A stretch of 64,000 nt of DNA from an uncultured Prevotella sp. (GCA_900771975.1 CAAGPV010000070.1:49225-113224), one strand, 5' to 3'; positions 45,227-54,467 are shown, numbered from the stretch's first letter. Notes: generated by a model from the sequence alone, not told the origin. Translations and numbers: made by a program.

Positions 45227-45246
45227 CATGAATAAAAGCCAATGGG

Positions 45247-45260
45247 GGAATGCATGTTCC
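45247..45260. promoter_or_regulatory. Possible operator between the umuDC promoter and start
   Basis: GGAATGCATGTTCC is a dyad with GGAA and TTCC arms and six spacer bases, 16 bp before the ATG. It is not a recognised SOS box. Confidence 0.3.
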
Positions 45261-45275
45261 TCCACAAAAAGAAGA

Positions 45276-45713
45276 ATGGATAAGATACAGTTACTCAAAG
45301 GCGACTTCTCAAGCAAACTCTCGTTGGCCTTTGCCCCAACGATAAAAGCCGGTTTTCCCAGTCCGGCGGAAGACTATCTGCATGATAGCCTTGACTTCAA
45401 CCGTGACCTGATAAAGCACCCGGAAGCCACTTTGTATGGCCGCGTTTCGGGTGACTCTATGATAGATGCCGGCATCAACGACGGCGATATAGCCGTGATA
45501 GACCGCTCGTTGCAACCATCGGACGGCGATATCATCGTGGCGTTTGTCAACGGCGAGTACACCATAAAGTTTTTAGACCTCACCCATAAGGAAGAGGGTT
45601 ACATCGAATTGCGCCCAGCCAATCCCGACTATTCTCCCATACGCGTCAATGTCAGCGACGACTTTCGCGTGTGGGGCGTGGTGGTATGGACCATCAAGAG
45701 GTGGAGGCGATAG
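45276..45713 (+). CDS. umuD: UmuD-like S24 self-cleaving protein
   Basis: UmuD is activated by RecA-stimulated autocleavage and pairs with UmuC in translesion synthesis. The 145-residue protein from 45276 has the cleavage site Ala25-Gly26 in KAGFPSPAEDY and the Ser61 (GDSM) and Lys98 (YTIKFL) dyad. The upstream frame is open to 45195, but the promoter -7 element lies there. The stop at 45713 abuts the umuC ATG at 45714. Confidence 0.93.
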   Translation: MDKIQLLKGDFSSKLSLAFAPTIKAGFPSPAEDYLHDSLDFNRDLIKHPEATLYGRVSGDSMIDAGINDGDIAVIDRSLQPSDGDIIVAFVNGEYTIKFLDLTHKEEGYIELRPANPDYSPIRVNVSDDFRVWGVVVWTIKRWRR

Positions 45714-47000
45714 ATGAACAAGTGGTATGCCATCTGCGATTGCGACAACTGCTATGTCAGTTGTGAGCGTGTCTTTCGTCCCGATTTGGAAGGAAAGCCC
45801 GTGGTGGTGCTATCCAACAACGACGGTTGTGTGGTGGCTCGGAGTGCCGAAGCCAAGCGTTTGGGCGTGAAAGCAGGAACACCTTTCTTCCAATTGAAGC
45901 AGCTTTTCCCCAACACACCCATCGAAGCTTTCTCCTCCAACTATGAGCTCTATGGCGAACTGACGGGACGCGTGATGACCGTCATCCGCGATATGGCCCC
46001 CCAGAGTTTTCGCTATTCCATAGACGAAGCCTTTGCCGTGCTCGAAGGTTTCAGCACAGATCAGCTCCAGACGTGGGGATCACAGTTGCACGACCGCATT
46101 TGGCAATCGGTGGGTATGCCCGTCAGCATAGGCATCGCCCCCACGAAGACGTTGGCAAAGATGGCCTCCCACTTTGCCAAAAAGTATCCTGCCTATCGCC
46201 ACGTGTGCCTTATAGACACCGATGAGCGGCGTCTGAAGGCCGCAAAGCTCTATCCCATAGGCGAGGTGTGGGGCATAGGACGCCGTTATGCAGCCCGGTT
46301 GGGAAGCTTGGGCATAGAAACTGCCTACGACTTTCTTCACCATTCGCGCACATGGGTGGCCGCCACGTTCCGCAACATCGTGGTGGAACGCACGTGGGCA
46401 GAGCTTAACGGCATCGACAGCATCCCCGACGAGGAGCCTGCCAAGAAGAAAAGCATCTGCACAAGCCGTAGCTTTGACGGCATGGTGGGCGACTATGAAA
46501 CCCTTCGCACCCACGTAGCCAACTTTGCAGCACGGTGTGCCGAGAAGTTGCGCAAGCAGCAGTCGGTAGCCAATTTGGTGGGCGTGTTTGTCGATTCCAA
46601 CCATTTCAGGGAAGACCTGCCGCAATATGGGAATATGACCGAACTGACTTTTCCCACCGCCACGTCGTCCACCATCGCTATTGTAAAGGCCGCCACTGCC
46701 TGTCTGAAGCGCATCTATCGCCCCGGCATCCTCTACAAACGGGCTGGAGTGTTGCTGATGGGCGTGGAACCCGCCACTGCCATACAGCCCGACCTGTTCT
46801 CCTTCGATGCCGAAAAACACAGTCGTATGACCCGACTCGACCATGCCGTAGACAAGATAAACAAGGTGGAAGGAACCGAAACCGTCATCCTTTCCTCCCA
46901 ACAGTATGCCGATGGCAAAAAGTTTGCCGATGCCATTAGGCACGCCCACCGCAGTCCTTGCCCCACAACACGGTGGAACGACATTATCAAATTGACCTGA
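45714..47000 (+). CDS. umuC: Y-family DNA polymerase, UmuC type
   Basis: The 428-residue polymerase begins WYAICDCDNCYVSCERV (metal ligand Asp9) and carries the SIDEAF catalytic motif at Asp104-Glu105, then helix-hairpin and little-finger regions and a short C-terminal extension. It copies damaged DNA at low fidelity. It directly follows umuD with no gap. Confidence 0.94.
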   Translation: MNKWYAICDCDNCYVSCERVFRPDLEGKPVVVLSNNDGCVVARSAEAKRLGVKAGTPFFQLKQLFPNTPIEAFSSNYELYGELTGRVMTVIRDMAPQSFRYSIDEAFAVLEGFSTDQLQTWGSQLHDRIWQSVGMPVSIGIAPTKTLAKMASHFAKKYPAYRHVCLIDTDERRLKAAKLYPIGEVWGIGRRYAARLGSLGIETAYDFLHHSRTWVAATFRNIVVERTWAELNGIDSIPDEEPAKKKSICTSRSFDGMVGDYETLRTHVANFAARCAEKLRKQQSVANLVGVFVDSNHFREDLPQYGNMTELTFPTATSSTIAIVKAATACLKRIYRPGILYKRAGVLLMGVEPATAIQPDLFSFDAEKHSRMTRLDHAVDKINKVEGTETVILSSQQYADGKKFADAIRHAHRSPCPTTRWNDIIKLT

Positions 47001-47048
47001 AAGGAGAAACTTTTCAGGGAAGGGATAAGCCCATTGGCTTATTTTTGT

Positions 47049-47056
47049 TATCTTTG
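47049..47056 (+). promoter_or_regulatory. -7 element for the 47089 gene
   Basis: TATCTTTG, 32 bp before the ATG; no clear TTTG at -33. Confidence 0.5.
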
Positions 47057-47088
47057 TAGGCAAGAACGTTCAACTTAAACTTCTTTCC

Positions 47089-48654
47089 ATGAAAACGAAA
47101 CCGTTATGGCTATTGGCCTGTTTCCTATTGTTTTGCCTCACGGCAAGTGCACAGTTTACAAGTGACAACTCGCTTTTGCGCAAGGCGCTGCTGAAGTATG
47201 ACTTGGACAAAAATGGCTTTTACGTTAGCCGTGAGAACGTTATGGAGGAAGTAGTCTATGGCATTACGTCCATCTATGCCTACGACAAACACACTCGCAA
47301 CCTGTATGTTAGGACCCGTAACGGCAACTATGTTGTCACTCTCAACAAGGAAATCGCAAACATATTCAAGAAAGACAAGAACGTTCCGCAGCCCACCGAA
47401 GAGCGGAGAGAGGCCTTAGTGAGGGATGTCAACCGAGAGCTGACGCGCTTTTTCACTGCCAAGAACGACAGCATACACGAGGCACTCCTCCGCAAGCGCG
47501 AGCAGGAAATAGAAGACTCTATAGCCTTGGAGAAGATAAGACTGGAGCAGGAAGCCCGTAAGAAGCGCGAACAGCAGGAACGGGCCCGTCGCCTCTACGA
47601 CTATAGGGAATATATTCTGCCACCCCACATCGTGCCCCTTGACGACTATGTGCTTACCTGCGCCGAGTGTGACAAGCACTATCAGAATCGCAACATGCTA
47701 TGTGCCGCCGTCAAGAACGACTCTGTCTATTTTGTTAGCAATGTCACTAAGGAACTTGGCGATAGCTACGGCGTGATGCACGTGGCCCCCATTCCCAAGG
47801 TGCTCAAGACCGATCCCAACTTTGTCTATCATGTCATGGCCTATCAAGACAGCCTCTGTAAAGACACCCTATTAAACAGAGTGATTCTGAAAGCTTACAA
47901 TGACAAAGAGGAGAGCGACCACTACCAGCGTGTAAAGAAGATGGCGCCCTACGGCTATATGGCCGACTGGGGATGGGGAAGTGACTATGGAGTCGTTGAT
48001 TTCCATTTCGAATATGCCAACCTCAACAGCCGTACCATCAAGTATATAGACGTCTATTGGAAAATTACCAACGATGTGAACGACCTCAGGTGTACGGGGC
48101 ATTTCAAGGGAACAGGCCCATTGGCCCAATACAGAACGGCCAACTGGGAGTGGGACACGTCCAGCTATTTTGTGGCAGGCGATGCTTCCAACATGAAGAT
48201 AACCAAGCTCATCCTTACCTATATGAATGGTTCGCAGAAGGTGCTTACGGCCAGCAACATCCAGTTTGACGACACCGACGACTATATGGACGAGACCGAC
48301 ATGGCGAGTCCTGTCAGCGGTTATGTGTCGGACGGCCATATCAACGACAACGATCTCGTTGATACGCCTGCCTGTTATCAAGGCGGAAGCCTGCAACTTT
48401 ACGATGACTTGCAGAAGCAACTCGCCTACACGCCCAACTATAGCGACGATAGCAAGCAGGTGTATGTGGTGCTGAAGATAGAAATAAGAAAGGACGGAAC
48501 GGTTGGACAGATAAAGGTTGACGAGTCGTATGACGACACCTACGACGACATTGCCGTGAAGGCCGTCCGTGGTTTGGGCCCGTTCATGCCTGCCCGTCAC
48601 AGAAACCAGAATGTGGATGTGTGGTTCAAGCTGCCCGTCCGCTTCTATCTGTAA
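47089..48654 (+). CDS. Exported protein with a C-terminal TonB-like domain and no membrane anchor
   Basis: The 521-residue product starts with a cleavable signal peptide (MKTKPLWLLACFLLFCLTASA). A coiled-coil-prone stretch rich in Arg/Glu (about 130-170) follows, then an unrecognised middle (350 residues, Tyr/Asp-rich), and a C-terminal domain (VVLKIEIRKDGTVGQIKVDES... VWFKLPVRFYL) with the TonB-C fold pattern. A usual TonB has an N-terminal anchor; here it is replaced by a signal peptide, so energy transduction is doubtful. Function unknown. Confidence 0.7.
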   Translation: MKTKPLWLLACFLLFCLTASAQFTSDNSLLRKALLKYDLDKNGFYVSRENVMEEVVYGITSIYAYDKHTRNLYVRTRNGNYVVTLNKEIANIFKKDKNVPQPTEERREALVRDVNRELTRFFTAKNDSIHEALLRKREQEIEDSIALEKIRLEQEARKKREQQERARRLYDYREYILPPHIVPLDDYVLTCAECDKHYQNRNMLCAAVKNDSVYFVSNVTKELGDSYGVMHVAPIPKVLKTDPNFVYHVMAYQDSLCKDTLLNRVILKAYNDKEESDHYQRVKKMAPYGYMADWGWGSDYGVVDFHFEYANLNSRTIKYIDVYWKITNDVNDLRCTGHFKGTGPLAQYRTANWEWDTSSYFVAGDASNMKITKLILTYMNGSQKVLTASNIQFDDTDDYMDETDMASPVSGYVSDGHINDNDLVDTPACYQGGSLQLYDDLQKQLAYTPNYSDDSKQVYVVLKIEIRKDGTVGQIKVDESYDDTYDDIAVKAVRGLGPFMPARHRNQNVDVWFKLPVRFYL

Positions 48655-48743
48655 CCCACCGAAAGCAGCTTCTGTCACCCGTAAGGGCGGAAGCCAACAC
48701 GCTATGAGCGGAAAACAACAAAACAGTCAATAACAGAAGAACA

Positions 48744-49847
48744 ATGAAGATGAAGACAATAGCAATAGCCCTTATGGCCCTTTGCTCCTTAGGGGCAACG
48801 GCCCAGCAGCGGTTGCTCGGCGGCGACCTGTCCATGCTACCTAAGTATGAAGCGGCAGGAACGGTCTACCGTGACGCAAAAGGAAAGCCTGTGGATGCCC
48901 TCAACCTGTTCAGGAAGGAAGGCTGGAACGCCGTACGGCTCCGCCTCTTTGTCGATCCCGACAAGGCACCTGCCGAAAACAAGGACGAAGGCGTGTGCCA
49001 GAATCTCAACTATGTCATGGGTTTTGGCAAGCGCATCAAGGAAGAAGGCTTCAGGTTGATGCTCGACTTCCATTACAGCGATACATGGGCCGACCCTGGA
49101 AAGCAGTTCATTCCTTCAGCATGGAAAGGTGCTTCGGCTGAAGCATTGGCCGATAGCGTGTATCAGTACACCCGCCGTAGCCTTGAGGCGATGAAGCGGG
49201 CAGGGGCCGAACCCGACCTTATACAGGTGGGCAACGAGATAAGTTTTGGAATGCTCTGGCCTATGGCAAAGACCCTTCCCACCGAAGACGCCAACTGGCC
49301 AGCCTTTCTCGCCATGCTTAAACAGGGGTGCAGGGCCTGCCGTGAGATATGTCCCAAGGCACAAATCATCATCCATACCGAGCAGGCAGGCAACTGGTCG
49401 AACACCAAGGCCTTCTACGACCGACTGGAAGCAGCCCGACTCGACTACGACATTATCGGCCTGAGCTACTATCCCATGTGGCATGAGCGCATCCCAGTGC
49501 TACACAATACGCTCGACAGCCTGGCCCGATGCTATCCCGACAAGCAGGTGATGATAGTGGAAGCGGCCGCCTACTATTCCCACAAGAACGACAGGTGGGC
49601 CAAGAGTGCTGACGAGTTTTCGGAGTTTTATCCCATCAGCGTAGAGGGACAGACGCAGTTTACCAAGGAATTGGTGGCCGAGCTCAACCGCCATCCGCAG
49701 GTGACGGGCCTGTTCTGGTGGTTTCCCGAGGAAAACGCTTCGGGTAGTTCGCAGATAAAAAGCTGGCTCAACCGGGGCCTGTTTGATAATACCACCGGCA
49801 AAGCTCTGCCGTCATTGCACGCAATGAAGAAATTTCTGAAACCCTGA
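48744..49847 (+). CDS. GH53 endo-beta-1,4-galactanase
   Basis: GH53 cleaves beta-1,4-galactan side chains of rhamnogalacturonan I. The 367-residue protein has a signal peptide (about 1-20, ending ATAQQ), GGDLSMLPKYEAAG and LDFHYSDTWADPGKQ (GH53 signature), the acid/base in VGNEISFGM (Glu165) and a nucleophile in MIVEAA (about Glu273). It lacks a T9SS tail and any SusC/SusD neighbour, so its product oligosaccharides would be taken up by systems outside the window. Confidence 0.93.
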   Translation: MKMKTIAIALMALCSLGATAQQRLLGGDLSMLPKYEAAGTVYRDAKGKPVDALNLFRKEGWNAVRLRLFVDPDKAPAENKDEGVCQNLNYVMGFGKRIKEEGFRLMLDFHYSDTWADPGKQFIPSAWKGASAEALADSVYQYTRRSLEAMKRAGAEPDLIQVGNEISFGMLWPMAKTLPTEDANWPAFLAMLKQGCRACREICPKAQIIIHTEQAGNWSNTKAFYDRLEAARLDYDIIGLSYYPMWHERIPVLHNTLDSLARCYPDKQVMIVEAAAYYSHKNDRWAKSADEFSEFYPISVEGQTQFTKELVAELNRHPQVTGLFWWFPEENASGSSQIKSWLNRGLFDNTTGKALPSLHAMKKFLKP

Positions 49848-49961
49848 CCAACGCTGCAAACTGCCAAAAATAGCCCGTTGAAGTCTGCAACCGTATTGTT
49901 GCCGAGAACTCTTTTCCAATCATTTCTGTCCATCAATGGTGTGTTTTTCGGACATAATATG

Positions 49962-49969
49962 TAAATTTG
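49962..49969 (+). promoter_or_regulatory. -7 element of the terC promoter
   Basis: TAAATTTG, 73 bp upstream of the ATG. No yybP-ykoY riboswitch-like structure was seen in the leader. Confidence 0.5.
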
Positions 49970-50042
49970 CAGCACCTTTTGGGGGCTTTCCTGTATAGCT
50001 CTCCCTTGGCATCAAGTATTTTCAGAAAAGACTTTAGAACGA

Positions 50043-51029
50043 ATGACAACAACAGAAATGCTCTTTTTGGCTGGCTTTGTGGTTTTCATAGTGGCCATAT
50101 TGGTGTTGGACATGCTGGTGATAGACCGTAAGGCGCACGTGGTTTCTATCAAGGAGGCTGGTACATGGACAGCGGTGTGGATAGGACTGGCGCTGGCTTT
50201 TGCGATTTTCCTCTATTTCCACGGCGATATGGTGCACGGCATCGGTAGCTTTCACGACCTTGAAGCGGTGGCCTCACGCTATGCTGCCCACCTTTCGCTC
50301 AATCCCGACGACTTTGAAGCCAGCCTTCAGCAGTATCGTCACTACATGACCATCTCCTACATATCGGGTTATCTCATAGAGAAGACGCTCTCGGTGGACA
50401 ACCTTTTTGTGATGATGATGATTTTCTCATCGTTCGGCATTGCCAAGAAAGACTATCAGCATGCACTCAACTGGGGCATCATAGGGGCCATTGTGTTGCG
50501 CTTCATCTTTATCTTTGCTGGTGCAGCGCTCATCAGTCGTTTTGCTTGGATATTGTTGTTGTTCGGTGCTTTTCTGCTCTATAGTGGCTTGAAGATGTTC
50601 CTCAACCGCAACAAGAAGGAAGAAGTGAACGCCATGAACCACCCTGTGGTGAGGTTTCTCAACCGCCATTTCCGGTTGAGCCCATTGGTGCTGACGGTGG
50701 TTTTCATAGAGTTTTGCGACCTAATCTTTGCCTTCGACAGCATTCCGGCGGTCTTTTCGGTAACGCTCGACCCCTATGTGGTGTTCTTTTCCAACATTTT
50801 TGCCATTCTCGGTCTGCGTGCCTTGTTCTTTCTGTTGGCGGCTGTGGCCGACAAGTTCCGGTATCTGAAGGTGGGCGTGAGCGTGCTTTTGGTGTTTATC
50901 GGTGTCAAGATGCTCATCCACGACTATGTGGAGATAGGGGCGGTCAGTTCGTTGGTGTTCATCCTTGCAGTGCTTGCGGTGAGCATAGGTGCCTCAGTTC
51001 TCATTCCCGAACGAGGCGTAAGACAGTAG
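50043..51029 (+). CDS. TerC/Alx-family integral membrane protein
   Basis: The 328-residue protein has about nine helices and the TerC blocks EKTLSVDNLFV and FCDLIFAFDSIPAVF, which carry conserved aspartates in the membrane. Family members are linked to metal (Mn) export and tellurite resistance. A short insertion of ~40 residues follows helix 2. It is monocistronic, convergent with the sensor gene. Confidence 0.93.
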   Translation: MTTTEMLFLAGFVVFIVAILVLDMLVIDRKAHVVSIKEAGTWTAVWIGLALAFAIFLYFHGDMVHGIGSFHDLEAVASRYAAHLSLNPDDFEASLQQYRHYMTISYISGYLIEKTLSVDNLFVMMMIFSSFGIAKKDYQHALNWGIIGAIVLRFIFIFAGAALISRFAWILLLFGAFLLYSGLKMFLNRNKKEEVNAMNHPVVRFLNRHFRLSPLVLTVVFIEFCDLIFAFDSIPAVFSVTLDPYVVFFSNIFAILGLRALFFLLAAVADKFRYLKVGVSVLLVFIGVKMLIHDYVEIGAVSSLVFILAVLAVSIGASVLIPERGVRQ

Positions 51030-51077
51030 GCGAGTGTCCGTTTACGGTGATGCGCGCTATAGAAGGGTGGTTATGTC

Positions 51078-51108
51078 AACGGCCAGCAATAGCGCATTGC
51101 CGTTTGTT
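51078..51108 (+). terminator. Weak terminator candidate after terC
   Basis: AACGGC (51078-51083) pairs with GCCGTT (51099-51104), with inner AAT/ATT pairs, followed by TGTTTT. Confidence 0.4.
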
Positions 51109-51138
51109 TTCATGTTGTCTTTTGTGGTGACTATCGGT

Positions 51139-53859
51139 CTATTTCACCTCGCCAGGCTTGATGCCATATTCTTCCTTGAACCGCTTGGCAAAGTAGGATG
51201 GGGTGGAGAAGCCCACTTCGTAGGCCACTTCCGAGATGTTTTTGTCTGTTGTTTGGAGCAACTGCTTTCCCTTGGCAAGGCGCGCTTTGCGTAGCAGGTC
51301 TACTACCGAGTAGCCTGTCAGCGCCTTCACCTTGCGGTAGAGTTGTATGCGGCTGAGTCCCATTTCGCTGCCGAGGTCTTCCACTGAGTAGTCGGCTTCG
51401 GGGATATGTCGCTTTATTGCCTTGCGCAGTTGTGCCACAAAGGTCTGGTCTTTCTCGCCCAATACGTCTTGTTCGTTTTCTTCCTGTAGCGAGTCGGAGA
51501 ATATTTTCTTTAGTTGTCGGCGGTTTTTGAGCAGGTTGCTGATGCGAGCCGTCAGGGTTTCGGCGGTGAAAGGCTTGGTGATGTAGGAGTCGGCTCCCTT
51601 GTTGTAACCTTCTATGCGTTGCTCTTCAAGCGACTTGGCTGTGAGAAGGATGACGGGAATGTGGCAGGTGGAGGTCTCTTCCTTCATGTGGCGGCAGAAC
51701 TCCAGTCCATCCATTACCGGCATCATCACGTCGCTCACCACGAGTTGCGGCACGGTCTTGCGAGCTATTTTCAGACCCTCTTCGCCGTTTTGTGCCTCTA
51801 TCACGTTGTATTTGTCGCGCAGGATGCCTTTAAGGTAGGTTCTCATGCTCTCGTTGTCATCGATGACGAGCAGGAGCGGCCGGTTGTTGTCGTAGTCTTC
51901 CGTGCTGGTAATGGCCGAGAGGTTTTGCTGGGTAATGATGTCTTTCACCGAATAGTCGTCGGCAAGTTTCGGCTCGTTCTTTATTTCTTCTTGTATGTCT
52001 TCGGCGGGGTTGTAGTCCGGTTGCTCTTCGGGAATGGAGAAGAAGAAGCGGCTTCCGTGTCCCTGTTCGCTATCAACGCCCACGGTTCCGTGGTGAAGTT
52101 CCACATATGCCTTTACAATGGCGAGTCCTATGCCCGTGCCTCCCACGGAGTTTTTGGCTTGGTAGAAGCGGTCGAAAATGTGCTTTCGGTCGTCTTCTGT
52201 CAGTCCTTTTCCTGTGTCGGTTACGGCAATGGTGTATTTGTTGTTGGCGTGTTCGAGAGTGGAGGTTATGCTTCCGCCGTTGGGGGTGTACTTAATGGCG
52301 TTGGTCATCAGGTTGAAATAGATGTGTGCTATCTTCTCTTTGTCGGCTATGACAATGGCGTTTCCTTCTGTCTTGATATCTACTTTCAAGGTGATGTTCT
52401 TTCTTTCCGCCACGATTTTGAAGTCGTTGCTCCATGTGGCAAGTTCTGAAGAAAGCTCAAAGCGGTTGAGGGTGAGCTTGGCCTTGTCGTTCTGTATTTT
52501 TCTAAACTTAAGGATTTCGCCTACCATCTGTGTGAGAATGCTCGCGTTTCTTCGTATCATTTCCACCTGTTCTCGTCCTTCGTTGCTAACGTTGTTGCCT
52601 TCGGCAAGCATGTCGGCAGGCCCAGAGATGAGCGTGAGCGGGGTGCGCAGTTCATGGGAAATGTTGGTGAAGAAGCGCAGTTGGTTCTGTGTCATCTGCT
52701 CCATGTCCTCGGTCAGCTTCTTCTGTTGGCTGATGCTTGCCTTTAGCCGTTTGTTGTATTTTGTTTTAGCAAGGTAGGCTTTCAGGGCCAGAACGCACGC
52801 TATGATGAGCAGTGTCATCATGAAGAGCAGCATCAGCAGGTAGCTGCGCTGGGTGTCGAAGGCGTTGGTGGTGGTTTCCACACGCTTTTTCAGCGACTGC
52901 AAGTCGCCAGTTTGGCGTCTCATCTCGTCGTTCTGCATGAGCAGCACATTGGCGTTGTCGCTTGTTACAAGAGCCGATGAGAGCAGGTTGTCGCGCTTGA
53001 ACTTTTTCTTTTCGAGGATGTCAAAGGCCAACTCCATCACCTTGTCGCCGCGAGTGGGGTAGAGATATGAAGCCAAGAGCTTGCCGTCCCTCACCATTTG
53101 CAGTCCTCCACCGTCTTCGGCTACGGCATCGGTTCCGAGAAACTTTATCTTGTTTAGGTCAAGGTGATGCTTTTTGGCTGCGTTCATCGCTCCCTTTGCC
53201 ATGCGGTCGTTGTGGGCATAGACGATGTTGAAGGAAGGATGGTCTGTTGAAAGCAGAGAGTCCATCTGTTGGTAGGCTCTTTCTTCGGTCCAGTCGGACT
53301 GAAGGTGTTCCACTATTGTAAGGTTGCCATGCCGTCCAATTTCCTGGTCAAATCCACTCTGCCGGTCTTTGGCAGGTGATGACGACTGCAAACCGCAAAT
53401 CTCGATGATGCGTGCGTTTCCGTTGGTTTGCGAGGCAAGGAATCTGGCAATGTTGCGTCCCATCTCCTTGTTGTCGGCACCTATGTAAGCCGTATATTTG
53501 TTGGAAGGCGTGCGCCGGTCGAAAACAATCACTGGAATGCCCTTGTCGTAGGCGCGGTCTATGGCCTTCGACACTTCTCCTTGGACAGGAGAAACGATGA
53601 GCAGGTCTACTCCCATGTCTGCAAACCTGTCTATTTGTTCAATCTGGCGACTTACGTTGTCGTTGGCAGAAGCGAATTTCAGTTCCACGTTGTCGTGGGC
53701 ATACGTGGCAATGCGCAGTTCTCCGTTCATCTTGTCCCGCCAAATGTCGTCGCTACATTGCGACACTCCGATGACGTAATGGGGTTTGCGCTGGCCGCAA
53801 GCGCATAAAACAAAACAGAGTATAACAGTTAATGCTATAACTACTTCTCTTGTCTTCAT
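51139..53859 (-). CDS. Hybrid two-component system sensor-regulator with periplasmic sugar-binding domain
   Basis: The 906-residue protein joins all parts in one chain: lipoprotein-like signal (about 1-22), a type 1 periplasmic binding domain (about 28-310, as in ribose/LacI-type sensors), one membrane helix (about 343-365), HisKA with FFTNISHELRTPLTLI (about residue 400), HATPase (TGTGIGLAI), a receiver domain with SDVMMPVMDG (phospho-Asp) and a C-terminal AraC HTH (SVEDLGSEMGLSRIQLYRK). Known relatives with this sensor include a fructose-responsive one of Bacteroides. It lies divergent from a broken susD, suggesting a once complete polysaccharide locus. Ligand unknown. Confidence 0.93.
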   Translation of the reverse strand: MKTREVVIALTVILCFVLCACGQRKPHYVIGVSQCSDDIWRDKMNGELRIATYAHDNVELKFASANDNVSRQIEQIDRFADMGVDLLIVSPVQGEVSKAIDRAYDKGIPVIVFDRRTPSNKYTAYIGADNKEMGRNIARFLASQTNGNARIIEICGLQSSSPAKDRQSGFDQEIGRHGNLTIVEHLQSDWTEERAYQQMDSLLSTDHPSFNIVYAHNDRMAKGAMNAAKKHHLDLNKIKFLGTDAVAEDGGGLQMVRDGKLLASYLYPTRGDKVMELAFDILEKKKFKRDNLLSSALVTSDNANVLLMQNDEMRRQTGDLQSLKKRVETTTNAFDTQRSYLLMLLFMMTLLIIACVLALKAYLAKTKYNKRLKASISQQKKLTEDMEQMTQNQLRFFTNISHELRTPLTLISGPADMLAEGNNVSNEGREQVEMIRRNASILTQMVGEILKFRKIQNDKAKLTLNRFELSSELATWSNDFKIVAERKNITLKVDIKTEGNAIVIADKEKIAHIYFNLMTNAIKYTPNGGSITSTLEHANNKYTIAVTDTGKGLTEDDRKHIFDRFYQAKNSVGGTGIGLAIVKAYVELHHGTVGVDSEQGHGSRFFFSIPEEQPDYNPAEDIQEEIKNEPKLADDYSVKDIITQQNLSAITSTEDYDNNRPLLLVIDDNESMRTYLKGILRDKYNVIEAQNGEEGLKIARKTVPQLVVSDVMMPVMDGLEFCRHMKEETSTCHIPVILLTAKSLEEQRIEGYNKGADSYITKPFTAETLTARISNLLKNRRQLKKIFSDSLQEENEQDVLGEKDQTFVAQLRKAIKRHIPEADYSVEDLGSEMGLSRIQLYRKVKALTGYSVVDLLRKARLAKGKQLLQTTDKNISEVAYEVGFSTPSYFAKRFKEEYGIKPGEVK

Positions 53860-53908
53860 AGACGTAAGGTTGTTTATTAAGTTATGCGAGCTAATTGATG
53901 TTTTGTTG

Positions 53909-53940
53909 CAAAGTTATGAAATATCTGTAAAAATGACAAA
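53909..53940 (-). promoter_or_regulatory. Promoter of the hybrid two-component gene
   Basis: TTTG (complement of 53937-53940), exactly 20 bp, TAACTTTG (complement of 53909-53916). Confidence 0.85.
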
Positions 53941-54027
53941 ACTTGTTTCTTTGAATTCTGTTTTTTTTCTCGGTTTCTTCTGTCAGCGGATGCTGGTTGG
54001 CAATTTTTTATTTCTGGAGCGATATAA

Positions 54028-54039
54028 TATAATAAGGTG
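54028..54039 (+). repeat. TATAATAAGGTG element, copy 2, before the susD remnant
   Basis: Twelve bases identical to the other copies; it contains the AAGG ribosome-binding-like core 17-20 bp above the remnant's ATG. Confidence 0.5.
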
Positions 54040-54056
54040 GAAAAGGGTTTAATATA

Positions 54057-54350
54057 ATGATGTCGTTCGTCCTTGCAGCCACCTTTGCCGGTTGCTCCGA
54101 CATCGACGACCAAAATCCTGCGGGATTTGTCATTACCGACGAACAGAAAAGCCAAACCGTTGAGGCCATTCCCGAGCGTGTTAAAGCAGATTTGGCGGGT
54201 ATGTACACTGGCAATTATTACTCTGAATTCTGGGGCGATGACGACCTCACGCCCTATCAAGAGCCCGCAACGCTCGAGTATTCGGAGATGAAGAAGACCT
54301 ACAGGTTTACCAATATCTTGTTAGGACAGTCGTCTTTTGCTTTGTTTTAG
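54057..54350 (+). pseudogene. Truncated SusD-like lipoprotein remnant
   Basis: The first ~48 residues (MMSFVLAATFAGCSD then NPAGFVITDEQKSQTVEAIPERV and ADLAGMY) match the N-terminus of SusD/RagB nutrient-binding lipoproteins, which normally run to about 500 residues. After GMY the match stops and the frame ends at 97 residues. The basic start of the signal peptide is also missing: an in-frame stop at 54033-54035 leaves no upstream start. Deletion at both ends is the simplest reading. It stands next to the orphan hybrid two-component gene; no SusC is present. Confidence 0.6.
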
Positions 54351-54372
54351 TCGGCTTTCCACCCAATGGCCT

Positions 54373-54403
54373 ATTGTCTGTTCCGCTTTTTTGCTTAACT
54401 TTG
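54373..54403 (+). promoter_or_regulatory. Promoter of the alpha/beta hydrolase gene
   Basis: ATTG (54373-54376), 19 bp, TAACTTTG (54396-54403); the ATG is at 54468. Confidence 0.65.
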
Positions 54404-54452
54404 GTGTGGCAAAGAAGGAGATTTCCGAAAAAAGGAGTTTCCAATAAGTATA

Positions 54453-54466
54453 TATATAATAAGGTG
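54453..54466 (+). repeat. TATATAATAAGGTG element, copy 3, as ribosome-binding region of the hydrolase
   Basis: Identical over 14 bases to 15587-15600; here the AAGG lies 4 bases before the ATG at 54468. Confidence 0.5.
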
Positions 54467-54467
54467 T

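Noticed and set aside
49848..50042. A yybP-ykoY manganese riboswitch before terC
   Set aside because: I looked for it because TerC-type genes often have one; no conserved paired elements could be seen in the short leader.
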